In this document: piece after piece, positions 1 to 5,352 of the stretch
Numbering within the stretch: position 1 is the stretch's first letter
How the letters are laid out: the number at the start of each line of letters is the position of its first letter
IMG/VR virus record: IMGVR_UViG_3300021061_000046
Location: 1 to 28,261 of that record
Source: a virus
Strand: one strand, 5' to 3'
DNA length: 28,261 bases
Notes under the pieces: model-generated
Databases searched by the model: none
What the model saw: the letters and a program-made list of their open reading frames with translations, nothing else
What the model was told of the DNA's origin: nothing
Position numbers and translations under genes: made by a program

Positions 1-875
1 TTGACAACAATTCTTTTAGTGACTGTTCCTCTGGCTTTTTTCTTTTTGGCTTCTTCAATCCATGTGCCTCTAATACAGGTATCGTTTCCAGACAAATCAT
101 CCCAAGACCCGTGAAGATAGGCTTCTAAAAGAGCTGGCCTGTGTTTAAAAGCGCGTCTTAGGCCGTCTACATAATCTTCTGGGAGTTCTGGGTTATCTGT
201 TGGTAAAGCTTGTATGTATCTAGTGCCTGGTTCTGGATTGAGTAAAAAATAATCCTTTAACCAGCATTGAGCAGGGTTGGCTGTTAATCTAATTTGTCTG
301 GTAACGGGTTGATTGTCTGGGAGTTTGTGACGAAGCGTACCGAGTAACATGGCGTACTGGTCACGGCCAACCTCTTCTGCCTGGTCTACACCTATATGGG
401 CGTATTCAGCGGAGTTCATCGACTGAACCAGTTGCGGGTCATCAAGACCGCCGAAATCAATGACTGATTTAGAAAAGGGTATGTAAATTTTTTTCTTTTG
501 TTCGTTAATCCTGTAAAGATTGGCTGGGATGGCTTTTTTCCATGTCTCAAGAGTCGTGTTGGTGAAATCGACACTTCTTTTACGGCAGAAAAAAAGCTTA
601 TTTCCTCTATGGGTAGCGGCCTTAACAAACATCCAAACACATAGAAACCAAGACTTACCGCCGCCCTTGGCTCCCCCGTAAAGAACTTCTTTTTCTTCGG
701 CTTCAAAAGCTTCCTGTTGCTTTTCTGAGAGAGCTAAAGAGACTACTTTTTTTGGTTTTTCTTTATTGGGCTTTACCTCCTGGCGAGGTTTTTCCTCTTG
801 AGGTACTTGTTCTTGAACCACCCCCCGTACTGAATCCCGATAAGCCTTTGTTCTTTTGTCTAATTTAGGAGTCAT
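1..875 (-). CDS. terL: Terminase large subunit (partial, C-terminus beyond left edge)
   Basis: This is the packaging motor ATPase/nuclease that docks at the portal and pumps DNA into the prohead. The frame is open from the ATG at 873-875 to base 3, giving 291 visible codons. The Walker A motif GGAKGGGKS lies at residues 67-75, and a Walker B-like stretch AHIGVDQAEEV near 159-169 carries the acidic pair. Further on, the LTANPAQCWLKDYF segment is typical of terminase ATPase domains. The nuclease domain should lie beyond base 1. The first 60 residues are charged and of low complexity. The start overlaps the upstream 87-aa gene by 11 bp and follows GAGAAGG. The fold is certain from the motifs; the subfamily is not assignable by eye. 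Confidence 0.95.
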   Translation of the reverse strand, partial: MTPKLDKRTKAYRDSVRGVVQEQVPQEEKPRQEVKPNKEKPKKVVSLALSEKQQEAFEAEEKEVLYGGAKGGGKSWFLCVWMFVKAATHRGNKLFFCRKRSVDFTNTTLETWKKAIPANLYRINEQKKKIYIPFSKSVIDFGGLDDPQLVQSMNSAEYAHIGVDQAEEVGRDQYAMLLGTLRHKLPDNQPVTRQIRLTANPAQCWLKDYFLLNPEPGTRYIQALPTDNPELPEDYVDGLRRAFKHRPALLEAYLHGSWDDLSGNDTCIRGTWIEEAKKKKARGTVTKRIVV

Positions 876-1128
876 AGACCTTCTCTATCTTGTAATCATC
901 AAAGGTCTCTTGAGCTTCTTTTGGCATTTCAGTATTAGAAAGAATCTCGTTTGTTCTTCTCTTTAGTTCTTCAATGACTGATAACTTGGGGGCTGTTACG
1001 GGACTGTTACTAGGACTGTTACTGGGTCTGTTACGAAACCTTCTTACACGGTCAGCGGTTTGTTCTTTATGAGCAGAGTGATACACCTTATTGTGATTTC
1101 GTTTATCCTCTGGATTTTTATATGGCAA
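865..1128 (-). CDS. Small conserved phage protein between terS and terL
   Basis: 87 aa, highly charged, no membrane segment. The N-terminus begins MPYKNPEDKRNHNKVYHS, a pattern (PYKNPE..R..N..Y) I recall from small phage proteins next to terminase genes. The middle has a short repeat, RPSNSPSNSPVT, caused by a tandem DNA repeat around 1005-1030. It overlaps terL by 11 bp and so is probably translationally coupled to it. Function unknown. It might assist terminase or bind DNA, but only its position and charge suggest that. Confidence 0.75.
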   Translation of the reverse strand: MPYKNPEDKRNHNKVYHSAHKEQTADRVRRFRNRPSNSPSNSPVTAPKLSVIEELKRRTNEILSNTEMPKEAQETFDDYKIEKVYDS

Positions 1129-1143
1129 TGTAACAGTCCTTAG

Positions 1144-1263
1144 TTATTTGGGATTTGTGATGTGTGAATGAGTGTAATAATAATTACCAGTACTTCTATT
1201 GGCGGGGCATACGTCAACCCTACCCCCAGCCTTCCCTTTGCTATGTCCTATAATTGAAATCAT
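1144..1263 (-). CDS. Possible 39-aa protein, weakly supported
   Basis: An ATG at 1261-1263 opens a 39-codon frame ending in TAA at 1144-1146, in the gap between terS and the 87-aa gene. The peptide contains GHSKGKAGGRVDVCPAN and NYYYTHSHITN. No Shine-Dalgarno sequence precedes it; the upstream sequence is instead a copy of a TAACACCTTAT repeat. It may be a real small gene or chance. Confidence 0.3.
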   Translation of the reverse strand: MISIIGHSKGKAGGRVDVCPANRSTGNYYYTHSHITNPK

Positions 1264-1273
1264 GTTAAATAAA

Positions 1274-1336
1274 ATAAGGTGTTAGTGTTGTACGCTCATA
1301 TTCATATGATGATTCATCATAAAATATAAGGTGTTA
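1274..1336. repeat. Pair of 11-bp direct repeats flanking a palindrome
   Basis: ATAAGGTGTTA occurs at 1274-1284 and again at 1326-1336, 52 bp apart, close to five helical turns. Between them, at 1306-1320, lies ATGATGATTCATCAT, with 6-bp inverted arms. The second copy abuts the terS stop codon. On the minus strand each copy reads TAACACCTTAT and precedes an ATG. This could be a protein-binding array near the packaging genes or a degenerate duplication. Confidence 0.45.
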
Positions 1337-1337
1337 A

Positions 1338-1709
1338 TTAATCCTTCTTAGTCAGATTCACTATCTGAATTTCTACTGATTCAGCGTTGATGTTGTTTCT
1401 TTCTTCACCTAATAATCCGTGAAGTTTGTAGCCTGTTTCGATAGCTTTCATGCTGACATTTGGCTCTAAATCATCGTTTACCCATTTGTTGAGTCGTGTG
1501 TTCAAATGATTAATATCCAATCCCTGCTGATTCAAAAGCTCAATACATCTTTCCCTTACGTTAGGGTTTGTTAGCAACTTAGAAGCGTTTACTTTGGCTG
1601 AATCATAATTAGTTAATTGATAAGCTTCTTTATAAGCATTGGTAGGATTGTCTTTTCTTATTACTTCTTGGGCGAATTTTTCATGTTTCAGATTCTTTAG
1701 AGGGGGCAT
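1338..1709 (-). CDS. terS: Terminase small subunit
   Basis: 123 aa. This is the DNA-recognition subunit of the packaging terminase. The N-terminal half fits the Terminase_2-type pattern: KHEKFAQEVI, then an N..AYK.AY segment, then NASKLLTNPNVRERCIELL, which together form the helix-turn-helix DNA-binding domain. The C-terminal half (from about residue 65) would be the oligomerisation and TerL-contact region. The gene starts just after the TAA of the 49-aa upstream gene and lies 209 bp before the 87-aa gene. Its position two genes upstream of terL supports the call. A cos or pac site may lie in or near this gene, but I cannot identify it. Confidence 0.85.
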   Translation of the reverse strand: MPPLKNLKHEKFAQEVIRKDNPTNAYKEAYQLTNYDSAKVNASKLLTNPNVRERCIELLNQQGLDINHLNTRLNKWVNDDLEPNVSMKAIETGYKLHGLLGEERNNINAESVEIQIVNLTKKD

Positions 1710-1859
1710 TTAATCTATTGTCCTTTTGAGCCAAGATTCGTACAGTTTGATAAATTCATCTAAGGGGGCGATTTTGATGTCAAATAAAATACGATTGGTA
1801 TAACGCTGTTTATTGCTTAATTTTTTCAAAGTACAGATTATTTCGCCGTGTGCGGACAT
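1710..1859 (-). CDS. 49-aa protein, first gene of the terminase unit
   Basis: The frame opens with ATG at 1857-1859, begins MSAHGEIICTLKKLSNKQRY and ends IKLYESWLKRTID. The stop codon directly precedes the terS start. There is no Shine-Dalgarno sequence; the seven bases before the ATG belong to the U-tract of an intrinsic terminator. Its translation may therefore be linked to readthrough of that terminator. Composition looks coding. Not recognised. Confidence 0.6.
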   Translation of the reverse strand: MSAHGEIICTLKKLSNKQRYTNRILFDIKIAPLDEFIKLYESWLKRTID

Positions 1860-1896
1860 AAAAAAAGAGAGCTAAGATGATTAGTCCTAGCTCTCT
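1860..1896 (-). terminator. Intrinsic terminator immediately before the terminase genes
   Basis: Perfect 9-bp arms AGAGAGCTA (1866-1874) and TAGCTCTCT (1888-1896) enclose a 13-nt loop. Read on the minus strand, the hairpin is followed at once by seven U residues and then by the ATG of the 49-aa gene. It lies 80-115 nt downstream of the promoter at 1982-2010. It would block entry into terS/terL unless RNA polymerase is modified. Confidence 0.8.
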
Positions 1897-1975
1897 GTTT
1901 AATCGAAACGCTTAATTTTCGCCGGAAAATAAAGCCCAATAGACACCACAATTTGTTATAGCTCTATATTCCGGC
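1860..1975 (-). ncRNA. Candidate attenuated leader RNA of the late unit
   Basis: The predicted transcript runs from about 1975 to the U-tract at 1866-1860. Its first bases, GCCGGAA (1975-1969), pair perfectly with TTCCGGC made from 1927-1921, giving a 5' hairpin with a loop of about 41 nt. The terminator hairpin closes the 3' end. No convincing reading frame lies inside. Promoter, 5' stem and terminator fit a discrete RNA of about 115 nt, comparable in layout to the lambda 6S transcript from pR'. Existence of the RNA is inferred. Confidence 0.55.
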
Positions 1976-2027
1976 AAGGATAGAATACCACAATATATAG
2001 TGCTTGTCAAGTTATACACCACAATTT
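1943..2027. repeat. Three phased ACCACAAT repeats around the leftward promoter
   Basis: ACACCACAATTT at 1943-1954, ATACCACAATAT at 1985-1996 and ACACCACAATTT at 2016-2027. Start-to-start distances are 42 and 31 bp, close to four and three helical turns. One copy lies in the transcribed leader, one overlaps the -10/spacer and one sits just upstream of the -35. This looks like an operator array for a regulator binding one DNA face. Confidence 0.6.
1982..2010 (-). promoter_or_regulatory. Near-consensus sigma-70 promoter, leftward
   Basis: On the minus strand TTGACA (2010-2005) is followed by a 17-bp spacer and TATTCT (1987-1982). The predicted start is near 1975, the first base of the 5' hairpin of the leader RNA. 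It would drive the terminase genes and, if the genome is circular, possibly the whole late unit. Confidence 0.75.
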
Positions 2028-2246
2028 TTTCATCTAATAGACTACATTTTGGGGCGAGATACTAGATATTGTGTGTTTAATAGTGCTTATTAAATGGCTG
2101 AATTTCGCTATTAGAAGCTATTAGAGCGAGTTTGATAATTGTATTGAGGGATTGGCCTTATTTATGGCTGATTACATATTATAGTATGTATTTGTAGGGG
2201 TTTCCCTGATTCTTTAGTTATGGGCGAAAATAATACTAAATACTAC

Positions 2247-2276
2247 TTGACGGCATGCCGTAATATATGGTAAGAT
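2247..2276 (+). promoter_or_regulatory. Rightward early promoter with palindromic operator
   Basis: TTGACG (2247-2252) and TAAGAT (2271-2276) are separated by 18 bp. A perfect 12-bp palindrome, ACGGCATGCCGT (2250-2261), overlaps the -35 and fills the upstream spacer, so a bound repressor would occlude RNA polymerase. The first gene starts 22 bp after the -10. The second gene encodes a ribbon-helix-helix protein that could be the ligand; that link is inference. Confidence 0.6.
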
Positions 2277-2297
2277 TCAATCAACAGGAGGAAACGA

Positions 2298-2465
2298 ATG
2301 ACACCGAAGTACATGATTAACGGAAAAAACCTTTTGGCCGAGTTAAAAGACTTAAGAAAAAATTTAAGGGAAGCTAACAAGGAGGTGAGGTCAGAAGCTG
2401 AAATTACATTCATTAAAGGACTGTCAACAGCGATAGAAATCGTTGAATCACACATAAAGGGCTAA
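2298..2465 (+). CDS. 55-aa charged helical protein, first early gene
   Basis: Starts 7 nt after a perfect AGGAGG. The product begins MTPKYMINGKNLLAELKDLR, is rich in Lys/Glu/Leu and probably all-helical with coiled-coil character through residues 10-35. Its stop overlaps the next start (TAATG), implying coupling to the ribbon-helix-helix gene. As first gene of the early unit it may be regulatory or take part in host takeover. I do not recognise the family. Confidence 0.75.
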   Translation: MTPKYMINGKNLLAELKDLRKNLREANKEVRSEAEITFIKGLSTAIEIVESHIKG

Positions 2466-2614
2466 TGATGAAAAACAAATTGACCGTGTACATCGAAGAA
2501 GAAATCATTAACAAGTTTAAGCACTACGCAATAGATAAAGGTAAATCAATGTCAGTGTTAATCGAGGAATGGATGAGAAAGATTACCAATAAACCTACTA
2601 AGGAGAATAAATAA
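2465..2614 (+). CDS. Ribbon-helix-helix DNA-binding protein
   Basis: 49 aa; two in-frame ATGs at 2465 and 2468, the first overlapping the previous stop. The pattern KLTVYIEEEIINKFKHYAID followed by KGKSMSVLIEEWMRKI is a classic ribbon-helix-helix: one beta-strand with alternating residues, then two helices with GKS.S..I at the helix N-cap. Such proteins dimerise and insert a two-strand sheet into the major groove of palindromic operators. It lies just downstream of a promoter carrying a 12-bp palindrome, which suggests autoregulation. The fold call is strong; the target is inferred. Confidence 0.8.
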   Translation: MMKNKLTVYIEEEIINKFKHYAIDKGKSMSVLIEEWMRKITNKPTKENK

Positions 2615-2833
2615 ATGAAAATCAATCTCAACCTAACAAAGTCTGAAGCGGAATCTTTAGCCTCTATTTGCCGAAGTTATCAGCCTTCAGATATTGCCTC
2701 AAAGACTGAACAGGCTAGAGAGTTTAAAGTCTGCAAGATGGTTGTTGAGGCGATTAATAAAGCACAGAAAAGCACAATCGACAAAAGGCTGAATAGAGTT
2801 TTCGGCATAACTACTAATAAGAAAGAAGGTTAA
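2615..2833 (+). CDS. 72-aa hypothetical protein
   Basis: Begins directly after the ribbon-helix-helix stop; AAGGAG lies 9 nt upstream. The sequence is helical and Lys/Ser/Glu-rich, with no Cys-pair zinc site and no membrane segment. The opening MKINLNLTKSEAESLASICR resembles the start of DNA-binding or modifier proteins, but I cannot name a family. It is co-transcribed with its neighbours. Confidence 0.7.
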   Translation: MKINLNLTKSEAESLASICRSYQPSDIASKTEQAREFKVCKMVVEAINKAQKSTIDKRLNRVFGITTNKKEG

Positions 2834-2837
2834 ATAA

Positions 2838-2939
2838 ATGACTTTTAAAATTAAATTAACGTGTAATTGCGAAGGTTACGATTGCAACTGTTACGGGCCG
2901 GCAATCATAACCATTACTAAGAAAGAAGGAGTTAAATAA
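2838..2939 (+). CDS. 33-aa cysteine-rich peptide
   Basis: Reads from ATG at 2838 to TAA at 2937, spaced 4 bp from the upstream stop, with GAAGG as ribosome site. It carries CNCEGYDCNCY, four Cys within eight residues, suggesting one tightly bound metal. The next gene starts 1 bp after its stop. It is one of several tiny Cys-rich products in this early region. Function unknown. Confidence 0.55.
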   Translation: MTFKIKLTCNCEGYDCNCYGPAIITITKKEGVK

Positions 2940-2940
2940 A

Positions 2941-3255
2941 ATGACAGCAAACACTAGAGATTTAGCAAGTTTTGGTTATAGAGAATTAGCTTTAGCGGGC
3001 GAACTGTTAAAAACATTAAAAACAAAAAATGATAAGACAAAATTCTTATCTCACCCACTATCAATTGAATTTAATCCAAATAGCGGTAATGTTTTTCTCG
3101 TAGATGATGATTGCAATGTGGCCATGATGAACGGTGAATATTTAGAGGACTTCTTTTCTTGCCCGATTTGCGGACACGAAGGCTTTTTAGAAGATATGGA
3201 ACACGATAAGGATAATGAAGAATGTCAGGACTATTTAAAGCAGATTAAAGACTAA
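2941..3255 (+). CDS. 104-aa hypothetical protein with a C-terminal CPxC motif
   Basis: Preceded by GAAGGAG with suitable spacing. Residues about 10-30 are helical. The middle contains a beta-rich stretch (IEFNPNSGNVFLVDDDCNVAMM). Near residue 78 is FFSCPICGHEGF, half of a zinc ribbon, followed by an acidic tail with one more Cys. Zinc binding would need Cys or His from elsewhere or dimerisation. Similar architecture occurs in small phage accessory proteins; no function can be assigned. Confidence 0.7.
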   Translation: MTANTRDLASFGYRELALAGELLKTLKTKNDKTKFLSHPLSIEFNPNSGNVFLVDDDCNVAMMNGEYLEDFFSCPICGHEGFLEDMEHDKDNEECQDYLKQIKD

Positions 3256-3259
3256 CACT

Positions 3260-3364
3260 ATGCTGTGTAAACATTGCGGACGGGAAGTTAAAAATCTTTC
3301 AAAGCAAAAATTTTGTGAGCTATGCGAAGAAGCTTACTGGGATGAATGGCACACTTGGCACTAA
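3260..3364 (+). CDS. 34-aa single zinc-ribbon peptide
   Basis: ATG at 3260, TAA at 3362. The peptide is MLCKHCGREVKNL followed by KFCELCEEAYW: two CxxC knuckles 16 residues apart, a complete minimal zinc ribbon. No strong ribosome site is present (CTAACACTATG upstream), so initiation may depend on coupling to the gene ending at 3255. It could act through protein-protein or RNA contact. Not recognised beyond the ribbon. Confidence 0.6.
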   Translation: MLCKHCGREVKNLSKQKFCELCEEAYWDEWHTWH

Positions 3365-3391
3365 CACTATATCTTAAACTCTGGGGGGCAA

Positions 3392-3553
3392 ATGTTTCAT
3401 AAACATGAATATACAAATGGTTTTCCTGTCAGTGGTTACGGATATACAGAATATTATATTAAGTTCTGTAAAGATTGTGGCAAATTGTTTTGGAAGCTTA
3501 CAAAAGACATTGATAACTTATATCCTGATCTAATGGCAAAGGATACACAATGA
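3392..3553 (+). CDS. 53-aa protein with CxxC knuckle
   Basis: Preceded by GGGGGG at 3383-3388. The product is rich in Tyr, Lys and aromatic residues, with one KFCKDCGKLFW knuckle near residue 25 and His3/His5 at the N-terminus that could complete a metal site. The stop overlaps a 9-codon frame (ATG at 3550) that ends just before the next gene. Function unknown. Confidence 0.6.
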   Translation: MFHKHEYTNGFPVSGYGYTEYYIKFCKDCGKLFWKLTKDIDNLYPDLMAKDTQ

Positions 3554-3575
3554 ATGATATTAAACTGGGGGAAAT

Positions 3576-3749
3576 ATGACAATCTATCCTAGGTCGGAAC
3601 ATGGAATTATGACAGTCTATGAACGTGACAGAAAAGGTGATGCTTGCCCTAAGTATTTTGTTTTAAATAAACTCACTGGACGAATGTTAGAAGAATTTAG
3701 ACGGTTTAAAAGTGCCGAGAAATTCGCAAGAGAAAATAAGAAAGGGTAA
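3576..3749 (+). CDS. 57-aa basic protein
   Basis: ATG at 3576 follows GGGGGAA. The peptide starts MTIYPRSEHGIMTVYER and ends KFARENKKG; net positive, probably a small alpha/beta fold. A second Met at residue 12 is an alternative start. It lies 4 bp upstream of the Tad2-like gene, in the same unit. Not recognised. Confidence 0.6.
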   Translation: MTIYPRSEHGIMTVYERDRKGDACPKYFVLNKLTGRMLEEFRRFKSAEKFARENKKG

Positions 3750-3753
3750 TACT

Positions 3754-3933
3754 ATGAAGACAATTAACTGGAAAGAAGCTGTTAAGGAAATGCGGAAAGG
3801 AAAAAAGATTAAGAAAAAGTCTTGGCATAACGGAGACTATTTGTATTTAGCAGACGGTACTTTGTATTGTGATGGCGGTTTTGATTATTTAGATATGCTA
3901 CACACGCAAGGCAAATGGGAGGTTGTGAAATGA
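3754..3933 (+). CDS. Short Tad2/DUF2829-like protein (possible anti-Thoeris)
   Basis: 59 aa starting at ATG 3754; a longer in-frame ATG at 3712 lies inside the previous gene and is unlikely. The N-terminus INWKEAVKEMRKGKKIKKKS followed by W, then a D-YLYLADGTLY strand pair and a terminal GKWEV strand, matches the layout I recall for short DUF2829 proteins (F.EA...LK.GK.V.R..W....Y...). This family includes Tad2, which sequesters cyclic ADP-ribose-type signals of Thoeris defence. The product is shorter than typical Tad2, so binding activity is uncertain. The stop overlaps the next start (ATGA). Confidence 0.6.
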   Translation: MKTINWKEAVKEMRKGKKIKKKSWHNGDYLYLADGTLYCDGGFDYLDMLHTQGKWEVVK

Positions 3934-4097
3934 ACTCAATTAAAAAGGTTACGGAATTTGATTGGTGTTTGTTTTGCGAAAAGAAAACATTTCAGCTTAC
4001 ATTTAAGGACAAAACTCATTCGGAAAGTCTTTGCTATGGTTGCGGGAAAATAAAATCACTTCCAAATAAAAGGAGAAGAGTCAATGTCAACAATTAA
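3930..4097 (+). CDS. 55-aa zinc-ribbon protein
   Basis: Start chosen at ATG 3930: GGGAGG ends 8 nt upstream and the ATGA overlaps the previous stop. Two knuckles, CLFCEKK near residue 14 and CYGCGKI near residue 35, form a zinc ribbon, followed by a basic tail (NKRRRVNV). Its first residues, MNSIKKVT, are repeated at the starts of the next two translation units. It overlaps the following gene by 14 bp. Confidence 0.65.
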   Translation: MNSIKKVTEFDWCLFCEKKTFQLTFKDKTHSESLCYGCGKIKSLPNKRRRVNVNN

Positions 4098-4207
4098 AAA
4101 GGTTACTTGTGATTGTGGAGAAAGTGTTTCGGAAGATTGGATAAGAGAAAAGGGCTGTTGCCCTAATTGTCAGGAGGATTTAAAAATGCCAGCAATTAAA
4201 AAGGTTA
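3937..4207 (+). repeat. Three copies of CAATTAAAAAGGTTA at translation starts
   Basis: The repeat lies at 3937-3951, 4091-4105 and 4193-4207. Each copy sits 5-7 bases after the A of an ATG, so all three encode IKKV at residues 4-7 (MNSIKKV, MSTIKKV, MPAIKKV). Each ATG has its own GGAGG or GGAG. The bodies that follow are unrelated, so the shared piece is a start module: either a duplicated 5' end or a conserved mRNA signal. Confidence 0.6.
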
Positions 4208-4353
4208 AGCATACGGAAGAAGAATTAGAAAATCCAAAAGAAAAATCTATTCAACAAGTAATTAGCCTTATGATTGAAAATAAAATTAGCATTGAAGATA
4301 TTTTATATGGTTTGCGCGACCGCGTTATGTCATCAGACTGTGAAAAGGAATAA
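4084..4353 (+). CDS. 89-aa zinc-finger/helical fusion with internal start
   Basis: The N-terminal 34 residues hold CDC near residue 9 and CCPNC near residue 26, a compact metal site. The C-terminal part, from Met35, is acidic and helical (SIQQVISLMIENKISIEDIL). Met35 at 4186 has its own perfect CAGGAGG 8 nt upstream and the same IKKV leader as the full start. The locus could therefore make two proteins, 89 aa and 55 aa, or be two ancestral genes joined in frame. Function unknown. Confidence 0.65.
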   Translation: MSTIKKVTCDCGESVSEDWIREKGCCPNCQEDLKMPAIKKVKHTEEELENPKEKSIQQVISLMIENKISIEDILYGLRDRVMSSDCEKE

Positions 4354-4454
4354 TGAAATTCTTTAAGCTTGTTGAAGTGTTTTTGTATACCGTGACTTTG
4401 ATTGCTATTATTCTTTTTGTGGTACTCGTACTATACATTATGGCGATAAAATGA
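4353..4454 (+). CDS. 33-aa single-span membrane peptide
   Basis: Overlaps the stop before it (TAATG) and the integrase start after it (ATGA). Residues 8-30 are almost entirely hydrophobic (FLYTVTLIAIILFVVLVLYI), giving one transmembrane helix with short charged ends. It may be a small inner-membrane effector or partly serve to couple translation into the integrase gene. Confidence 0.6.
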   Translation: MKFFKLVEVFLYTVTLIAIILFVVLVLYIMAIK

Positions 4455-5296
4455 TTACTGAATTTATTAACTACTTATCTGTAGAGCGCGGATTGTCTGA
4501 TAATAGTTTAAGTGCCTATGAGTCAGACCTTAAGAAATATATGTCCTATCTGGATAAATTAAATATTTCTTTGGGCGCGGTTACGAGAAAAGACATTACA
4601 GACTTTCTCCTATATGAAAAAGAAAGGAATCAGGAATCTAGCTCTATCGCTCGGGCCTTGGTATCAATCAAGCTATTTCACCGTTTTTTAGTCAAGGAAG
4701 GCTTTATCAAAGAGGACGTGACCAATGTTTTGGAGTCTCCTAAGCTGTGGAAAAGGCTCCCCTCATTTCTCACGGTAAAAGAAGTCAATACCCTGCTTAA
4801 TGTAAACACCAGAAAAAGGCTTGGTGTAAGAGACAAGTTAATTTTAGAACTTTTATATTCCTGCGGAGTCAGAGTCTCGGAACTGGTCAACATTAAAATG
4901 TCTGACATCAATTTAGACGGTCAGATTAAATGTTTCGGCAAAGGCAGTAAAGAAAGAATTGTTTTATTTGGGAAGCCTGCTAGAGAAGTATTAAAAAAAT
5001 ATCTATCAAGCCATAATCCTAAGGAGTATTTATTCAGTAGCGCAAGAGGCAAACTGACCCGCCAAAGTGTTTGGCATATTATTAAAAAATACGGAAAGCT
5101 TGCAGGTATCAGAAAAAAAATAAGTCCTCACACCATGAGGCATACTTTTGCGACCCATTTATTAGAACGTGGCGCAGACCTAAGAATCGTACAGGAACTT
5201 TTAGGCCATGCCGATATTGCCACGACCCAAATTTATACCCATGTATCAAAAGAGCATTTAAAATCCGTACATAAGGAGTTTCACCCAAGGAATTAA
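4451..5296 (+). CDS. XerC/XerD-like tyrosine recombinase (phage integrase)
   Basis: 281 aa, close to XerC/D length. The N-terminal SAM-like core-binding domain spans residues 1-90. The catalytic domain has Arg141 (CGVRVSEL), Lys164 (FGKGSK), His227 and Arg230 (SPHTMRHTFATHLL), His253 (LLGHADIATTQ) and nucleophile Tyr262 (IYTHV), so all six active-site residues are present. It would cut and join DNA through a 3'-phosphotyrosine to integrate and excise the genome or resolve multimers. Translation is coupled to the 33-aa membrane peptide. No excisionase is recognised. An attP should lie near, most likely in 5297-5352, but I cannot define its core. Confidence 0.93.
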   Translation: MITEFINYLSVERGLSDNSLSAYESDLKKYMSYLDKLNISLGAVTRKDITDFLLYEKERNQESSSIARALVSIKLFHRFLVKEGFIKEDVTNVLESPKLWKRLPSFLTVKEVNTLLNVNTRKRLGVRDKLILELLYSCGVRVSELVNIKMSDINLDGQIKCFGKGSKERIVLFGKPAREVLKKYLSSHNPKEYLFSSARGKLTRQSVWHIIKKYGKLAGIRKKISPHTMRHTFATHLLERGADLRIVQELLGHADIATTQIYTHVSKEHLKSVHKEFHPRN

Positions 5297-5352
5297 GGCG
5301 TATATTGTAATCGCTGTAAGTGCTTTAACTATATACCCTTACGGAGAAAATA

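Larger units (their letters stand above)
1897..2246. other. Intergenic control region with palindromes and tandem repeats
   Basis: About 350 bp without a convincing gene; with its flanks it makes the 438-bp gap 1860-2297. Besides the leftward promoter and phased repeats it holds an inverted repeat TTTAATA/TATTAAA with 5-bp spacer (2076-2094), a 10-bp-period tandem GCTATTAGA at 2107-2115 and 2117-2125, and a TACATA/TATGTA inverted repeat (2173-2190). The sequence is strongly AT-rich. An origin or further operators are possible, but nothing decisive is visible. Confidence 0.5.

Noticed and set aside
416-706. A 96-codon minus-strand frame within terL
   Set aside because: It lies out of frame inside the terminase ATPase domain, where Walker A and B are readable in the other frame.
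1243-1270. A dif-like site whose right arm TCATGTTAAAT matches the E. coli XerD arm at 10 of 11 bases
   Set aside because: The left arm matches the XerC arm poorly (about 5 of 11) and the spacer differs. One such arm is expected by chance in 28 kb of AT-rich DNA, and it is far from the integrase.
2243-2455. A 70-codon minus-strand frame over the early promoter
   Set aside because: It is antisense to a 55-aa gene with perfect AGGAGG and covers the rightward promoter and palindrome; no ribosome site.
3712-3933. Longer start for the Tad2-like protein at 3712
   Set aside because: It would begin inside the preceding gene without a ribosome site; ATG 3754 fits the domain start. The same reasoning sets aside longer starts at 3915, 8934, 9881, 12682, 14549 and 15319.
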